From Methanosarcinaceae archaeon (GTDB taxonomy: Archaea; Halobacteriota; Methanosarcinia; Methanosarcinales; Methanosarcinaceae): 9,561 bases of DNA. The translations under genes were made by a program, and so were the position numbers. The notes under the pieces are model-generated. The model did not search any database, was not told the origin of the DNA, and saw nothing but the letters and a program-made list of their open reading frames with translations. The stretch is taken from the NCBI GenBank assembly GCA_020793555.1, contig DQIO01000246.1, forward strand, positions 1 to 9,561. Direction: 5' to 3'. Shown piece by piece: positions 1 through 7,112 of this stretch (the stretch's first letter is position 1; each line of letters opens with the position of its first letter).

Positions 1-2
1 AT

Positions 3-59
3 GACATTAAAAATGAAAATTCAGAAGGATTAAATGTTAATCTGACAAAGTCAAGTTAA
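3..59 (+). CDS. Possible 3' end of an upstream gene (partial)
   Basis: Reading frame 3 is open from the window edge to a TAA at 57-59 and reads DIKNENSEGLNVNLTKSS, a hydrophilic tail that could be a protein C-terminus. Frame 1 also opens at the edge but stops at 31-33. Eighteen codons are too few to identify a family or to prove coding, and no start is visible. It is listed only because the next confident gene begins 163 nt later, which would suit a gene boundary here. Confidence 0.2.
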   Translation, partial: DIKNENSEGLNVNLTKSS

Positions 60-102
60 GTGGTATAGATTAAACATGCATAAAACACATTTCAATACAA
101 CC

Positions 103-120
103 TATCATAAATATCATAAA
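103..120. repeat. Tandem 9-bp direct repeat (TATCATAAA x2)
   Basis: TATCATAAA occurs twice back to back without a mismatch (103-111 and 112-120), about 100 nt before the start of the KaiC-like gene and about 55 nt before the best TATA candidate. The position would suit a binding site for an upstream activator. A chance repeat in AT-rich DNA is also possible. Confidence 0.5.
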
Positions 121-172
121 TTCCGCCTGAGTAGGTTTACTTAATATCAATTCTTTTATCTATTATTAATGT

Positions 173-182
173 CAATATATTT
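173..182 (+). promoter_or_regulatory. Candidate TATA box of the KaiC-like gene
   Basis: The run CAATATATTT resembles an archaeal TATA box. With the usual spacing of about 25 nt it would place the transcription start near 200-205 and leave a leader of roughly 20 nt that includes the AGGAG site. Other AT-rich runs nearby (for example around 141-170) could serve instead. Confidence 0.3.
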
Positions 183-210
183 GTTGCAATTGTGCGATAA
201 AAATTAACGA

Positions 211-215
211 AGGAG
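211..215 (+). promoter_or_regulatory. Ribosome binding site of the KaiC-like gene
   Basis: AGGAG lies 6 nt before the ATG at 222. It is a good match to the archaeal Shine-Dalgarno core and fixes the start of the gene. Confidence 0.75.
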
Positions 216-221
216 AAGTAA

Positions 222-941
222 ATGGAACGTATTCCAACCGGTATCGAAGAACTTGACGAAATGATAAGTGGTGGTTATCCAAAAGGAAAATTACTACTGA
301 TAACAGGCACACCTGGCGCTGGAAAATCCATATTTGGACTTCATCTGCTACACAAAAGTTGCAAAAGTGGGAAAAAATGTGTACTAATTGCAACAGAAGA
401 GACTCCACAAGACATTCTTATGCAAGCTAAAATCTTGGGACTTGATCTTAATACTTGTATTGATAACGGAAATCTTATTATTGAACGTGTTTTCGAATCA
501 AGAACTGAAAGTGTGGAACAGGCATCTCAATTTGGAAGCGGACTTGAAGTTATGGAAATAGATATATTAGAACGTGTGAAAATGGTGCCAAATGATACTG
601 ATGTAGTTATCATTGACAACCTCGGGGTATATGCACTTGACCACAATACCAAAGATTTCAGAAATCTCATCGACACCATCAACCACATACTCACCAATAT
701 GGGAATAACCACCCTAATAATAATGGATGAAACCGCAAATGCGCTCACACACAATGTTGCAGAATATTCCGCTTATGGTTCTATGAAAATTCTGATAAAA
801 GAAAATCCATACACAAGCTTAAGAGAGCGATATCTGGATATAATAAAAATGCGCAGTACACATATTTCATTGGAACTGGCATTGTTCGATATATCATCAA
901 AAGGAATCAGATTTCGCATATTAAAATCAAGTGGATTATAG
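222..941 (+). CDS. Single-domain KaiC-like RecA-superfamily ATPase (RAD55/ArlH-related)
   Basis: The protein has 239 residues, the size of one KaiC ATPase domain. Seen directly: the opening (I)[18 protein letters not shown] typical of KaiC proteins, Walker A GTPGAGKS at 29-36 (Lys35), the paired acidic residues Glu59-Glu60 at the KaiC catalytic position, Walker B VVIIDN at 128-133 (Asp132), and a late KMRSTH stretch at 209-214 matching the KaiC KMRGT-H motif with Ser for Gly. It should bind and probably hydrolyse ATP in the cytoplasm, perhaps as a hexamer (family knowledge). No CII-style autophosphorylation site is recognisable. It sits 8 nt before a histidine kinase gene and three genes before a secretion ATPase. 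Related archaeal proteins act as signalling hubs, and ArlH works beside ArlI and ArlJ in the archaellum. Either role is inferred here. The family is secure; the specific function is not. Confidence 0.93.
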   Translation: MERIPTGIEELDEMISGGYPKGKLLLITGTPGAGKSIFGLHLLHKSCKSGKKCVLIATEETPQDILMQAKILGLDLNTCIDNGNLIIERVFESRTESVEQASQFGSGLEVMEIDILERVKMVPNDTDVVIIDNLGVYALDHNTKDFRNLIDTINHILTNMGITTLIIMDETANALTHNVAEYSAYGSMKILIKENPYTSLRERYLDIIKMRSTHISLELALFDISSKGIRFRILKSSGL

Positions 942-949
942 GTAATTTC

Positions 950-2569
950 ATGTCAAATTCATTCAATAATTGTAACCTTACTAAATTGGATGATTGTAAT
1001 CCCGTACAAAATACAATGTTGTCAAATCATTCACCCATGCAACAGCGCACTTACCTAATCATAATGGGGATTATACTAATACTGTTATCTTTAATTTACC
1101 CCCTGCTTGCACAATCATCTCATCAGGGAAATCAAGATATTCATTCCACTATGGAGATCATTGGCTCACTATTTGCTCTTGTCACAGGACTATCCCTTTT
1201 AATTCACTTTTACACCCTCAGCAATCGTTTATTTTTATTTACAGGTCTGGCATTCTTCATTAACGGTCAAGAAGATTTGATACAAGGTATATCGTCATCA
1301 ACCTTTATGGAAAATTTTATTGGATTACCGGCAACATCACTAACGAGTTTGATTCCTGGAACTGATGTCGCAGGACGACTGGTTATGGGAATAATCCTTC
1401 TATCCGCGCCATTTATTATGAAATATATGGGAAAAAGCCAAGATCCGAAAAGTGAAACCATATGGGGTTCAGCAATTGTTTTTTCCATTGGAATTATAGC
1501 AACTATACTGGCATTCCAGCTTACCATGCCAACTTTAACTTATCCGAACAACTTCGTTACAAAACCGTTTGATTTTCTTTCTGCTATTATATTTATAGAA
1601 GCATTTTTAATTTACCTCAAATTATATCTTGAAAATCATGACATAATGGCATGGTGGATAACGCTGTCGATAGGAGTACAGGCAATCGGACAGTTGTTAA
1701 TGTCGTTTTCCACATCACTCTATGATCCTTTTTTTGATATTGCACATGTTTACAAGATATTCGGATACATAATCCCACTGATAGGATTTACCGTTTACCA
1801 AATAGCTATAATCATAGAACGTGATAAAGCAGTGGAATATCTGGAACATGCCAGGATTATTGCCGATTCTGCCAATCAAAGTAAAGATAAATTTTTGGCA
1901 AATATGACTCATGAATTAAAAACTCCGCTTAATTCCATCATTGGATTTTCAGAACTGCTCCATGATGACAAGGCAGGTACACTGAATCAAAAACAATCCA
2001 GATATATAAGTAATGTACTTACAAGCAGCAAACACTTACTGGAAATTGTCAATGATATACTCGACATCTCGAAAATCGAATCCGGTACCGTAGAACTCCA
2101 GTACGAAAAAATACCGATTTATGCAATATTCAATGACATAAGTACAACAATGTCACCTCTTGCATCAAAAAAGACCATCACAATTGAATCCAATATAGAA
2201 CCGGATCTCACAACAATAATGGCAGATCAGAATAAAATCAAACAGATACTTTACAACCTTGTGAACAATGCCATAAAATTCACACCGGAAGACGGACATG
2301 TCACAATCAATGTATTCCGCAGGGAAGATATGTTACAAGTAGAGGTTGAAGACAGCGGGATCGGCATTCCAAAAGTTGACATCGATAAGATATTCCATCC
2401 CTTTGTTCAACTTGATGGTTCTACTGCAAGAGAATATGAAGGAACCGGATTGGGTCTTTCTATCGTTAAACGGTTTGTGGAATTGCATAATGGTAAAATA
2501 TGGGTTGAAAGTGAATTGGGCAAAGGAAGTACATTTACATTCACATTACCATTTAATAAAGATGAATAA
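950..2569 (+). CDS. Multi-pass membrane sensor histidine kinase
   Basis: The protein has 539 residues. The N-terminal half has about eight hydrophobic segments (roughly 34-54, 68-88, 91-107, 144-160, 172-192, 205-227, 235-255, 268-290), like a MASE-type membrane sensor; I cannot name the family or ligand. A short helical linker without PAS or HAMP leads to a HisKA domain with the H box [12 protein letters not shown] (phospho-acceptor His321). The HATPase_c domain has an N box around Asn436-Asn440, G1 DSGIGI at 468-473 and G2 GTGLGLSIV at 498-506, so it looks catalytically complete. It should autophosphorylate and pass phosphate to the receiver encoded next. Translation probably starts at ATG 950, preceded by AGGT at 940-943 overlapping the stop of the KaiC-like gene, which suggests translational coupling. 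Later in-frame ATGs at 1016 and 1037 are weaker alternatives. Confidence 0.95.
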   Translation: MSNSFNNCNLTKLDDCNPVQNTMLSNHSPMQQRTYLIIMGIILILLSLIYPLLAQSSHQGNQDIHSTMEIIGSLFALVTGLSLLIHFYTLSNRLFLFTGLAFFINGQEDLIQGISSSTFMENFIGLPATSLTSLIPGTDVAGRLVMGIILLSAPFIMKYMGKSQDPKSETIWGSAIVFSIGIIATILAFQLTMPTLTYPNNFVTKPFDFLSAIIFIEAFLIYLKLYLENHDIMAWWITLSIGVQAIGQLLMSFSTSLYDPFFDIAHVYKIFGYIIPLIGFTVYQIAIIIERDKAVEYLEHARIIADSANQSKDKFLANMTHELKTPLNSIIGFSELLHDDKAGTLNQKQSRYISNVLTSSKHLLEIVNDILDISKIESGTVELQYEKIPIYAIFNDISTTMSPLASKKTITIESNIEPDLTTIMADQNKIKQILYNLVNNAIKFTPEDGHVTINVFRREDMLQVEVEDSGIGIPKVDIDKIFHPFVQLDGSTAREYEGTGLGLSIVKRFVELHNGKIWVESELGKGSTFTFTLPFNKDE

Positions 2570-2578
2570 TATATATAT
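2568..2578 (+). promoter_or_regulatory. Candidate internal TATA box before the response regulator
   Basis: An alternating TA run (AATATATATAT) directly follows the kinase stop codon. An archaeal start about 25 nt downstream would fall near 2595-2600 and leave a leader of about 20-25 nt before GTG 2621. It may give the regulator its own promoter in addition to read-through from the kinase gene. The 51-nt gap here is wider than the 8 nt between the two preceding genes, which fits. Confidence 0.35.
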
Positions 2579-2605
2579 GTCATTAAATTAATAATATAAA
2601 TGTGT

Positions 2606-2614
2606 AAAGGGGTG
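2606..2614 (+). promoter_or_regulatory. Ribosome binding site that selects a GTG start
   Basis: AAAGGGGTG ends 6 nt before GTG 2621. The upstream in-frame ATG at 2600 has only AT-rich sequence before it and would place this site inside the coding region. The site therefore argues for GTG 2621. Confidence 0.6.
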
Positions 2615-2620
2615 CCATTT

Positions 2621-3469
2621 GTGTCGGATGATAATAAACCAAAAATACTGATCGTTGACGATGAGCCAATGAATATTGAATTAATGGAAGAATACCTGAC
2701 AGATGATTATGAGACATTAACTGCATCCAATGGTAAAGAAGCCATAGAACTAGTACAAAATCACGACCCTGATCTTATACTACTTGATATTATGATGCCG
2801 GGCATGGATGGATACGAAGTCTGCACAATTCTTAAATCGCAATCTAAAACCCAATTCACACCCATTGTTATGGTTACTGCACTGTCTGATATAAAAGAAC
2901 GCATAAAAGGAATTGAAGCAGGAGCTGATGATTTTCTTACAATACCTGTGAACCGGTTGGAAATGACAACACGGGTTAGGTCGCTGTTGCGTGTAAAGCA
3001 ACTTCACGATATTGTAATAGAAGAAAAGAACCAACTTGAAATGCAAAACCGTGTTCGCAGTGTACTTGCTGCAATAATCCCTATGATTATACAACCCCTC
3101 TCTGTTAATGATAAAAATATTGTCATACAACAGATGACAAATATGGTTGAAAAAACTATTCTTGCATATCTTTTGGATCAGGAGGAAGGCCATCCCGGGT
3201 GCGTTGGAAATGTATGTATTGATGTGCTGAACCAACTTGGCGGCGATTTTAACGTTGAACAAATAACCGAATATAAATTCAATGTCAAAGGAATCAAATG
3301 TCCATGGGGTGCTAAAGAAGCCCGCAGAAATCCAATCCTGTGCAATCTTACAAGGGGGATTATTTCAAAGATGGCTTCGAGAAAAGAAGGCAACTGGAAT
3401 GTCAAGGTACTAAAAACCATGGGTAATGGAGATGAATTCTGCCTTTTTGATATTAGTCAGCAAACATAA
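2621..3469 (+). CDS. Response regulator: receiver domain plus cysteine-rich methanogen output domain
   Basis: From GTG 2621 the protein has 282 residues (289 if ATG 2600 is used). Residues 7-125 form a receiver domain: acidic pocket Asp13-Asp14, phospho-acceptor Asp56 in LLDIMMPGMDG, and Thr86 in MVTAL. The nearly invariant lysine of the KP motif is replaced: FLTIPVN has Ile108 (codon ATA) where FLTKPVN is expected. A helical linker (about 125-150) leads to a C-terminal domain with Cys194, Cys199, Cys227, Cys241 and Cys274, in stretches such as HPGCVGNVC, GIKCPWG and NPILCNL. From memory this resembles the Pfam methanogen output domain MetOD1, which is often fused to receivers; metal binding by the cysteines is inferred. 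There is no helix-turn-helix, so direct DNA binding is unlikely. It is the probable partner of the kinase encoded upstream. Confidence 0.92.
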   Translation: MSDDNKPKILIVDDEPMNIELMEEYLTDDYETLTASNGKEAIELVQNHDPDLILLDIMMPGMDGYEVCTILKSQSKTQFTPIVMVTALSDIKERIKGIEAGADDFLTIPVNRLEMTTRVRSLLRVKQLHDIVIEEKNQLEMQNRVRSVLAAIIPMIIQPLSVNDKNIVIQQMTNMVEKTILAYLLDQEEGHPGCVGNVCIDVLNQLGGDFNVEQITEYKFNVKGIKCPWGAKEARRNPILCNLTRGIISKMASRKEGNWNVKVLKTMGNGDEFCLFDISQQT

Positions 3470-3485
3470 TTTCATAACATGAAAT
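3469..3485. repeat. Perfect 7-bp inverted repeat, ATTTCAT-AAC-ATGAAAT
   Basis: The left arm ATTTCAT (3469-3475) and right arm ATGAAAT (3479-3485) are exact reverse complements around a 3-nt spacer. The first base is the last base of the regulator's stop codon, and the right arm runs into the TATA-like element of the pilus genes. It could be a repressor operator overlapping that promoter, or a short RNA hairpin. No poly-T run follows, so a terminator is less likely. Confidence 0.5.
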
Positions 3486-3491
3486 ATAAAC
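3481..3491 (+). promoter_or_regulatory. Candidate TATA box of the pilus/secretion block
   Basis: GAAATATAAAC combines a purine-rich BRE-like start with a TATA-like core. A start site about 25 nt downstream would lie near 3510 and give a leader of roughly 25 nt before ATG 3537. This is a pattern match only; read-through from the signalling genes is also possible. Confidence 0.35.
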
Positions 3492-3523
3492 TTAAACTAT
3501 TTAGAATATTTAGGTAAATTCTT

Positions 3524-3528
3524 GGTGG
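3524..3528 (+). promoter_or_regulatory. Ribosome binding site supporting ATG 3537
   Basis: GGTGG lies 8 nt before ATG 3537 and partly matches the archaeal Shine-Dalgarno core. If it is the true site, the in-frame TTG 3522 and GTG 3525 are not starts. TTG 3522 has its own weak candidate, AGGT at 3512-3515, so the choice is not certain. Confidence 0.4.
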
Positions 3529-3536
3529 TTTTTAAA

Positions 3537-5114
3537 ATGGTAACTAAATTTTGGAAAAAAAAGGAGATCGCTGTCCCTCCATACGACCCTTTAATTAATG
3601 AACCACTTGTCGAATTTGAAATACCACAAAACTACACTGAAATTGAACGATATTGGGTCGATGAGCCGTATATTTTTATCAGTATTATTGAAAATCAAAA
3701 ACGTCAATATTATCATATTGTTGAACCATCCCTTACAGAATTTGGAAAAGAAATACTTGAAAGGGTCTATGAAGATCTTCAAGATATTCTGACACTGGAA
3801 GAAACCATATCGGAATTTGACAGAGGGGAGATACTTAAAGAAAAGGCAATGTTTCTTTTAGATCGTTATCATGTGTCACTTGATGTTGCTGACATACATA
3901 AGATACTATATTACCTACGACGAAATTTCATTGGATATGGAAAGATAGATCCGCTTATCCGTGACCCCCACATCGAAGATATATCATGTGATGGAATAAA
4001 TATCCCTGTTTTCCTCTACCATGTGAAATATCGTAATATTAAAACAAACATTTCCTTCAAGGAAACTGAATTAAATTCATTTGTCATAATACTCTGCCAG
4101 AGAAGTGGCAAACATATCTCTATCGGTGAACCGATGATGGATGCCACCATGCCTGATGGGTCAAGACTACAGGCAACACTTGGCAAGGAAGTGACTACTC
4201 GTGGCAGTTCCTTTACAATACGAAAATTCAGTGGCGATCCAATCACACCGATCGATCTTATCAATTTTAATACATGCAGTACTGAAATGCTCGCATACTT
4301 TTGGCTTAGTATAGAAAACGGAAAAAGCATTCTTTATGCAGGAGGAACAGCTTCGGGAAAAACCTCAATGCTAAATGCAGCATCCCTTTTCATACCCCAT
4401 CTTGCAAAAGTGATATCCATTGAAGATACACGTGAACTGACACTACATCATGATAATTGGATTGCAGGCCTGACAAGAGAATCATTCACAATAGGCGGAA
4501 CCGGGGATATTTCGATGTATGACCTGCTGCGATCGGCTTTGCGACAGCGTCCTGAATACATACTTGTCGGAGAAGTGCGTGGCGAGGAAGCATTGACACT
4601 ATTCCAGGCAATGTCAACCGGCCATACAACTTATTCAACAATGCATGCCGGTGATGTACAGACTGTTGTGAACCGGCTTGAGAACGAACCTATCAATGTA
4701 CCGCATGTAATGATGCAGTCAATTGATATTCTTTGTATCCAGATGCAGACATACGTTGGCGATAAACGAGTCCGAAGAAACAAAACTGTTGTTGAAGTAA
4801 CAGGACTCGATCCAAAATCCCAAAACATACGTATCAACGAACTTTATAGTTGGGACCCAATCACAGATTCGTTCAAACGTTCGGGGGATTCGTATGTGAT
4901 TAACAAGATCATGCAGGCAAGAGGTTGGGACAAAAATAAAGTAGCTGATGAACTCAACAAACGTCAAATGATCCTTGAATATATGCTTAAGAATAACATG
5001 AGGGATTACGTCAATGTATCACTTGTTGTACAGGCATACGCTACAAATCCCAATATGGTTCTTGATGCAATTGAAAATGAAACATTGCATGAAATAATCT
5101 CACAAAACATTTGA
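3537..5114 (+). CDS. Archaeal type II/IV secretion ATPase (GspE/TadA/ArlI-like pilus motor)
   Basis: The protein has 525 residues from ATG 3537 (530 from TTG 3522), the usual size for archaeal GspE-type ATPases. Seen directly: an N-terminal domain without membrane segments, the lead-in TTRGSSFTIRKF, Walker A GGTASGKTS at 269-277 (Lys275), an Asp box with Glu296-Asp297 in SIEDTREL, the Walker B region LVGEVRGEE with Glu346, and a His box GHTTYSTMHA with His363 and His370. All catalytic elements are intact. It should form a cytoplasmic hexamer that drives assembly or secretion of pilin-like subunits through the membrane protein encoded 13 nt downstream. Both pilin-type cargo genes follow. There is no archaellin or other archaellum gene in the window, so a pilus or adhesive surface structure is more likely than an archaellum. 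Confidence 0.95.
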   Translation: MVTKFWKKKEIAVPPYDPLINEPLVEFEIPQNYTEIERYWVDEPYIFISIIENQKRQYYHIVEPSLTEFGKEILERVYEDLQDILTLEETISEFDRGEILKEKAMFLLDRYHVSLDVADIHKILYYLRRNFIGYGKIDPLIRDPHIEDISCDGINIPVFLYHVKYRNIKTNISFKETELNSFVIILCQRSGKHISIGEPMMDATMPDGSRLQATLGKEVTTRGSSFTIRKFSGDPITPIDLINFNTCSTEMLAYFWLSIENGKSILYAGGTASGKTSMLNAASLFIPHLAKVISIEDTRELTLHHDNWIAGLTRESFTIGGTGDISMYDLLRSALRQRPEYILVGEVRGEEALTLFQAMSTGHTTYSTMHAGDVQTVVNRLENEPINVPHVMMQSIDILCIQMQTYVGDKRVRRNKTVVEVTGLDPKSQNIRINELYSWDPITDSFKRSGDSYVINKIMQARGWDKNKVADELNKRQMILEYMLKNNMRDYVNVSLVVQAYATNPNMVLDAIENETLHEIISQNI

Positions 5115-5127
5115 AATTGGTATACCT

Positions 5128-7089
5128 ATGTATTTCATAGATGCTCTATCATACAGGATATTCAGTAAATTTATCCGCAGTCGTGAAGATAGGTATTACC
5201 AACTACAAACAAAAATTCGACAGGCACATATTCTTGTGCCGGTTGACCAATATGTATCAAATGCTTATTTGTATTCACTGTTCTTTGGATTTGTTGTTGG
5301 CTTTTTGGGACTGTGGATATCAATAAGAAAGATCCAAAATGGTGATTTTTCTGCAATAGATCAAATAGCAGATGTGCTGCCAAAATGGATGCAGCCTCAA
5401 ACAGATATTTTGCTTACAATTGTCACCGTACTGTTCCTTATTTTAGTTACACAAAAGATCGTATATTATATTTACACATCAATTCCAACAGTTAAAGCAA
5501 GCATTCGTCAGTCCTCAATTGACCGATCAATTCCACATGCCATTACCTACCTGTATGCATTAAGCCGTGGTGGCATGAACATGCTTGAGATTTTCAGGTC
5601 TCTTAGCATGCATGTTCACATCTATGGTATGGCTGCAGAGGAATTCAGCTATATCGTAAGAGATATGGAATACTTGAATTGTGACCTGTTAACTGCTCTA
5701 AAAAACGCAAGCAATCGTACCCCGTCTGATAAATTCAAGGACTTTATTGATGGATTGATATCCATCACTTCAACCGGTGGTGATACAACAGCATTCCTAA
5801 AAAGTAAATCTGACCAATATCAGTCTGTTGCAGTAAGGGAGCAAAAAACATTTTTAGATACACTCGGGGTTTTAGCAGAAGTTTACATATCGGTTTTTGT
5901 TGTGGGTCCGCTTTTCCTCATAACAATTCTTGTAGTGCTTGGATTGATCGGATCCGGTGCAATCGATGTTGTATATGTGGTGATATACGGAATTATCCCA
6001 ATTAGCACAATAATATATCTTCTGATTCTTCAGGTTATCTCCGGTGCACACATAAAAAGTCCAAAATTGTATATCACCAAAAAGAGACTCAATGTTTTCG
6101 AAGATGTACCTACAAAGCAACTTTCAGATGATGAATCAGAATCTGAATCTAAACTCTTCAAACGATTGGAATATTACGGAATTATTACACGATTCGTAGA
6201 TATTATAAGCCACCCACTTCGAACAATGCGGGACAATGCGAAATATAGTCTTGTTGTCAGTATTCCTCTTGGCATTTCATATTTTGTGTATATCGCATCA
6301 ATTCAGGGAATTGTTATTGGCAACATTTTTCCGGTTCATTTCGATATTGGAATTATATCCGCTATAGACGACCATATCATCATTTCTGTTTTTATCATGT
6401 TAATACCGTTCATCATTTTCTATGAAATGAATGTCCGAAGGATCAGGCAAATTGAAGATATGCTTCCCGAATTTTTAAAACGGCTGGCAAGCATAAACGA
6501 AGCCGGCATCCTGCTGGTTGATGCAATTGAAATGACTGCACAATCAAAGATAGGAATCTTGCGTTATCAGATCCAGCGTGTTTCAAAGGATATTTCATGG
6601 GGTTCTTCTACAGCAGCAGCATTGACCAAACTTGAGTTGCGCATACGTACTGACATTACAACTCGCATCATAACTCTCATAGTAAAAGCAAGTGAATCAA
6701 CAAGCGATGTGAGGAGTGTTCTCAACATTGCAGCGTCTGATGCTGATGTTGAAAAACAACTCAAAAATGCTCGTTCGACTGAGATGTTCGTCTATATTTT
6801 TATTGTCTACGTGGCGTTTTTTGTATTCCTGTTCATCGTTTATGTGCTATCTGCGTTTTTCCTGCCATCAATTCCATCGTCTGCAGGAGATGCTGTTGCA
6901 GGGATGCCGATGATTGCCAGTTTTGACATTGAGGAATATACGTTGCTGATGTTCCATGCTGCCTTGATACAGGGCTTTTGCTCAGGATTAGTTGCAGGAC
7001 AAATGGGAAGTGGAAGTGTACTTGCCGGGCTTAAACATTCAGTTATTATGGTGATCTTTTCATACGCGACTTTTACAATACTTATCTGA
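5128..7089 (+). CDS. Archaeal T2SSF-family pilus platform protein (TadC/ArlJ-like, two-module)
   Basis: The protein has 653 residues, the long form typical of archaea, with two T2SSF-like halves. Module one (about 136-260, starting PHAITYLYALSRGG) is flanked by membrane segments near 46-66, 94-115, 251-275 and 280-303. Module two (about 446-550, starting LPEFLKRLASINEAG) is flanked by segments near 374-400, 416-434, 552-580, 605-626 and 637-653, giving about nine in all. Between the halves is a soluble linker with an acidic run of Asp, Glu and Ser at 334-341. It should sit in the cytoplasmic membrane as the platform that couples the ATPase to subunit insertion (family knowledge). The start at ATG 5128 lies 13 nt after the ATPase stop, and only a weak TTGGT precedes it, so translation may be coupled. 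Confidence 0.93.
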   Translation: MYFIDALSYRIFSKFIRSREDRYYQLQTKIRQAHILVPVDQYVSNAYLYSLFFGFVVGFLGLWISIRKIQNGDFSAIDQIADVLPKWMQPQTDILLTIVTVLFLILVTQKIVYYIYTSIPTVKASIRQSSIDRSIPHAITYLYALSRGGMNMLEIFRSLSMHVHIYGMAAEEFSYIVRDMEYLNCDLLTALKNASNRTPSDKFKDFIDGLISITSTGGDTTAFLKSKSDQYQSVAVREQKTFLDTLGVLAEVYISVFVVGPLFLITILVVLGLIGSGAIDVVYVVIYGIIPISTIIYLLILQVISGAHIKSPKLYITKKRLNVFEDVPTKQLSDDESESESKLFKRLEYYGIITRFVDIISHPLRTMRDNAKYSLVVSIPLGISYFVYIASIQGIVIGNIFPVHFDIGIISAIDDHIIISVFIMLIPFIIFYEMNVRRIRQIEDMLPEFLKRLASINEAGILLVDAIEMTAQSKIGILRYQIQRVSKDISWGSSTAAALTKLELRIRTDITTRIITLIVKASESTSDVRSVLNIAASDADVEKQLKNARSTEMFVYIFIVYVAFFVFLFIVYVLSAFFLPSIPSSAGDAVAGMPMIASFDIEEYTLLMFHAALIQGFCSGLVAGQMGSGSVLAGLKHSVIMVIFSYATFTILI

Positions 7090-7099
7090 AACTGTGTAG

Positions 7100-7104
7100 A
7101 AGGA
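7100..7104 (+). promoter_or_regulatory. Ribosome binding site of the FnIII pilin gene
   Basis: AAGGA lies 8 nt before ATG 7113 in the 23-nt gap after the platform gene and supports that start. Confidence 0.6.
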
Positions 7105-7112
7105 ATAACAAG

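Larger units (their letters stand above)
60..221. other. Intergenic leader before the KaiC-like gene
   Basis: This is a very AT-rich non-coding stretch of 162 nt. It contains a perfect tandem 9-bp repeat (103-120), a TATA-like run (about 173-182) and a ribosome binding site just before the start of the next gene. No RNA gene and no convincing ORF is seen. Confidence 0.6.

Noticed and set aside
103..120. Start of a CRISPR-like or satellite array
   Set aside because: Only two 9-bp copies with no spacer and no further repeats nearby.
2346..2591. 81-codon plus-strand frame overlapping the end of the kinase gene
   Set aside because: It overlaps the HATPase G boxes in another frame and has no family signal.
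2780..3262. 160-codon open frame on the minus strand inside the response regulator gene
   Set aside because: It lies wholly antisense to a gene with clear domain motifs, its translation has no recognisable domain, and it is best explained by the codon structure of the real gene.
3469..3485. Intrinsic transcription terminator after the response regulator
   Set aside because: The stem is only 7 bp and AT-rich, and no poly-T run follows it. An operator or chance palindrome is more plausible.
4016..4330. 104-codon minus-strand open frame inside the secretion ATPase gene
   Set aside because: Antisense shadow of a conserved ATPase region with no supporting ribosome binding site or domain.
6221..6240. 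Near-duplicate ACAATGCG copies in the platform gene
   Set aside because: Two short copies within coding sequence; explained by the residues encoded and of no evident meaning.
222..7089. Archaellum operon
   Set aside because: There is no archaellin and no recognisable ArlCDE, ArlF or ArlG. The cargo proteins have pilin-type N-termini and the body of an adhesin, so a pilus-like machine fits better.
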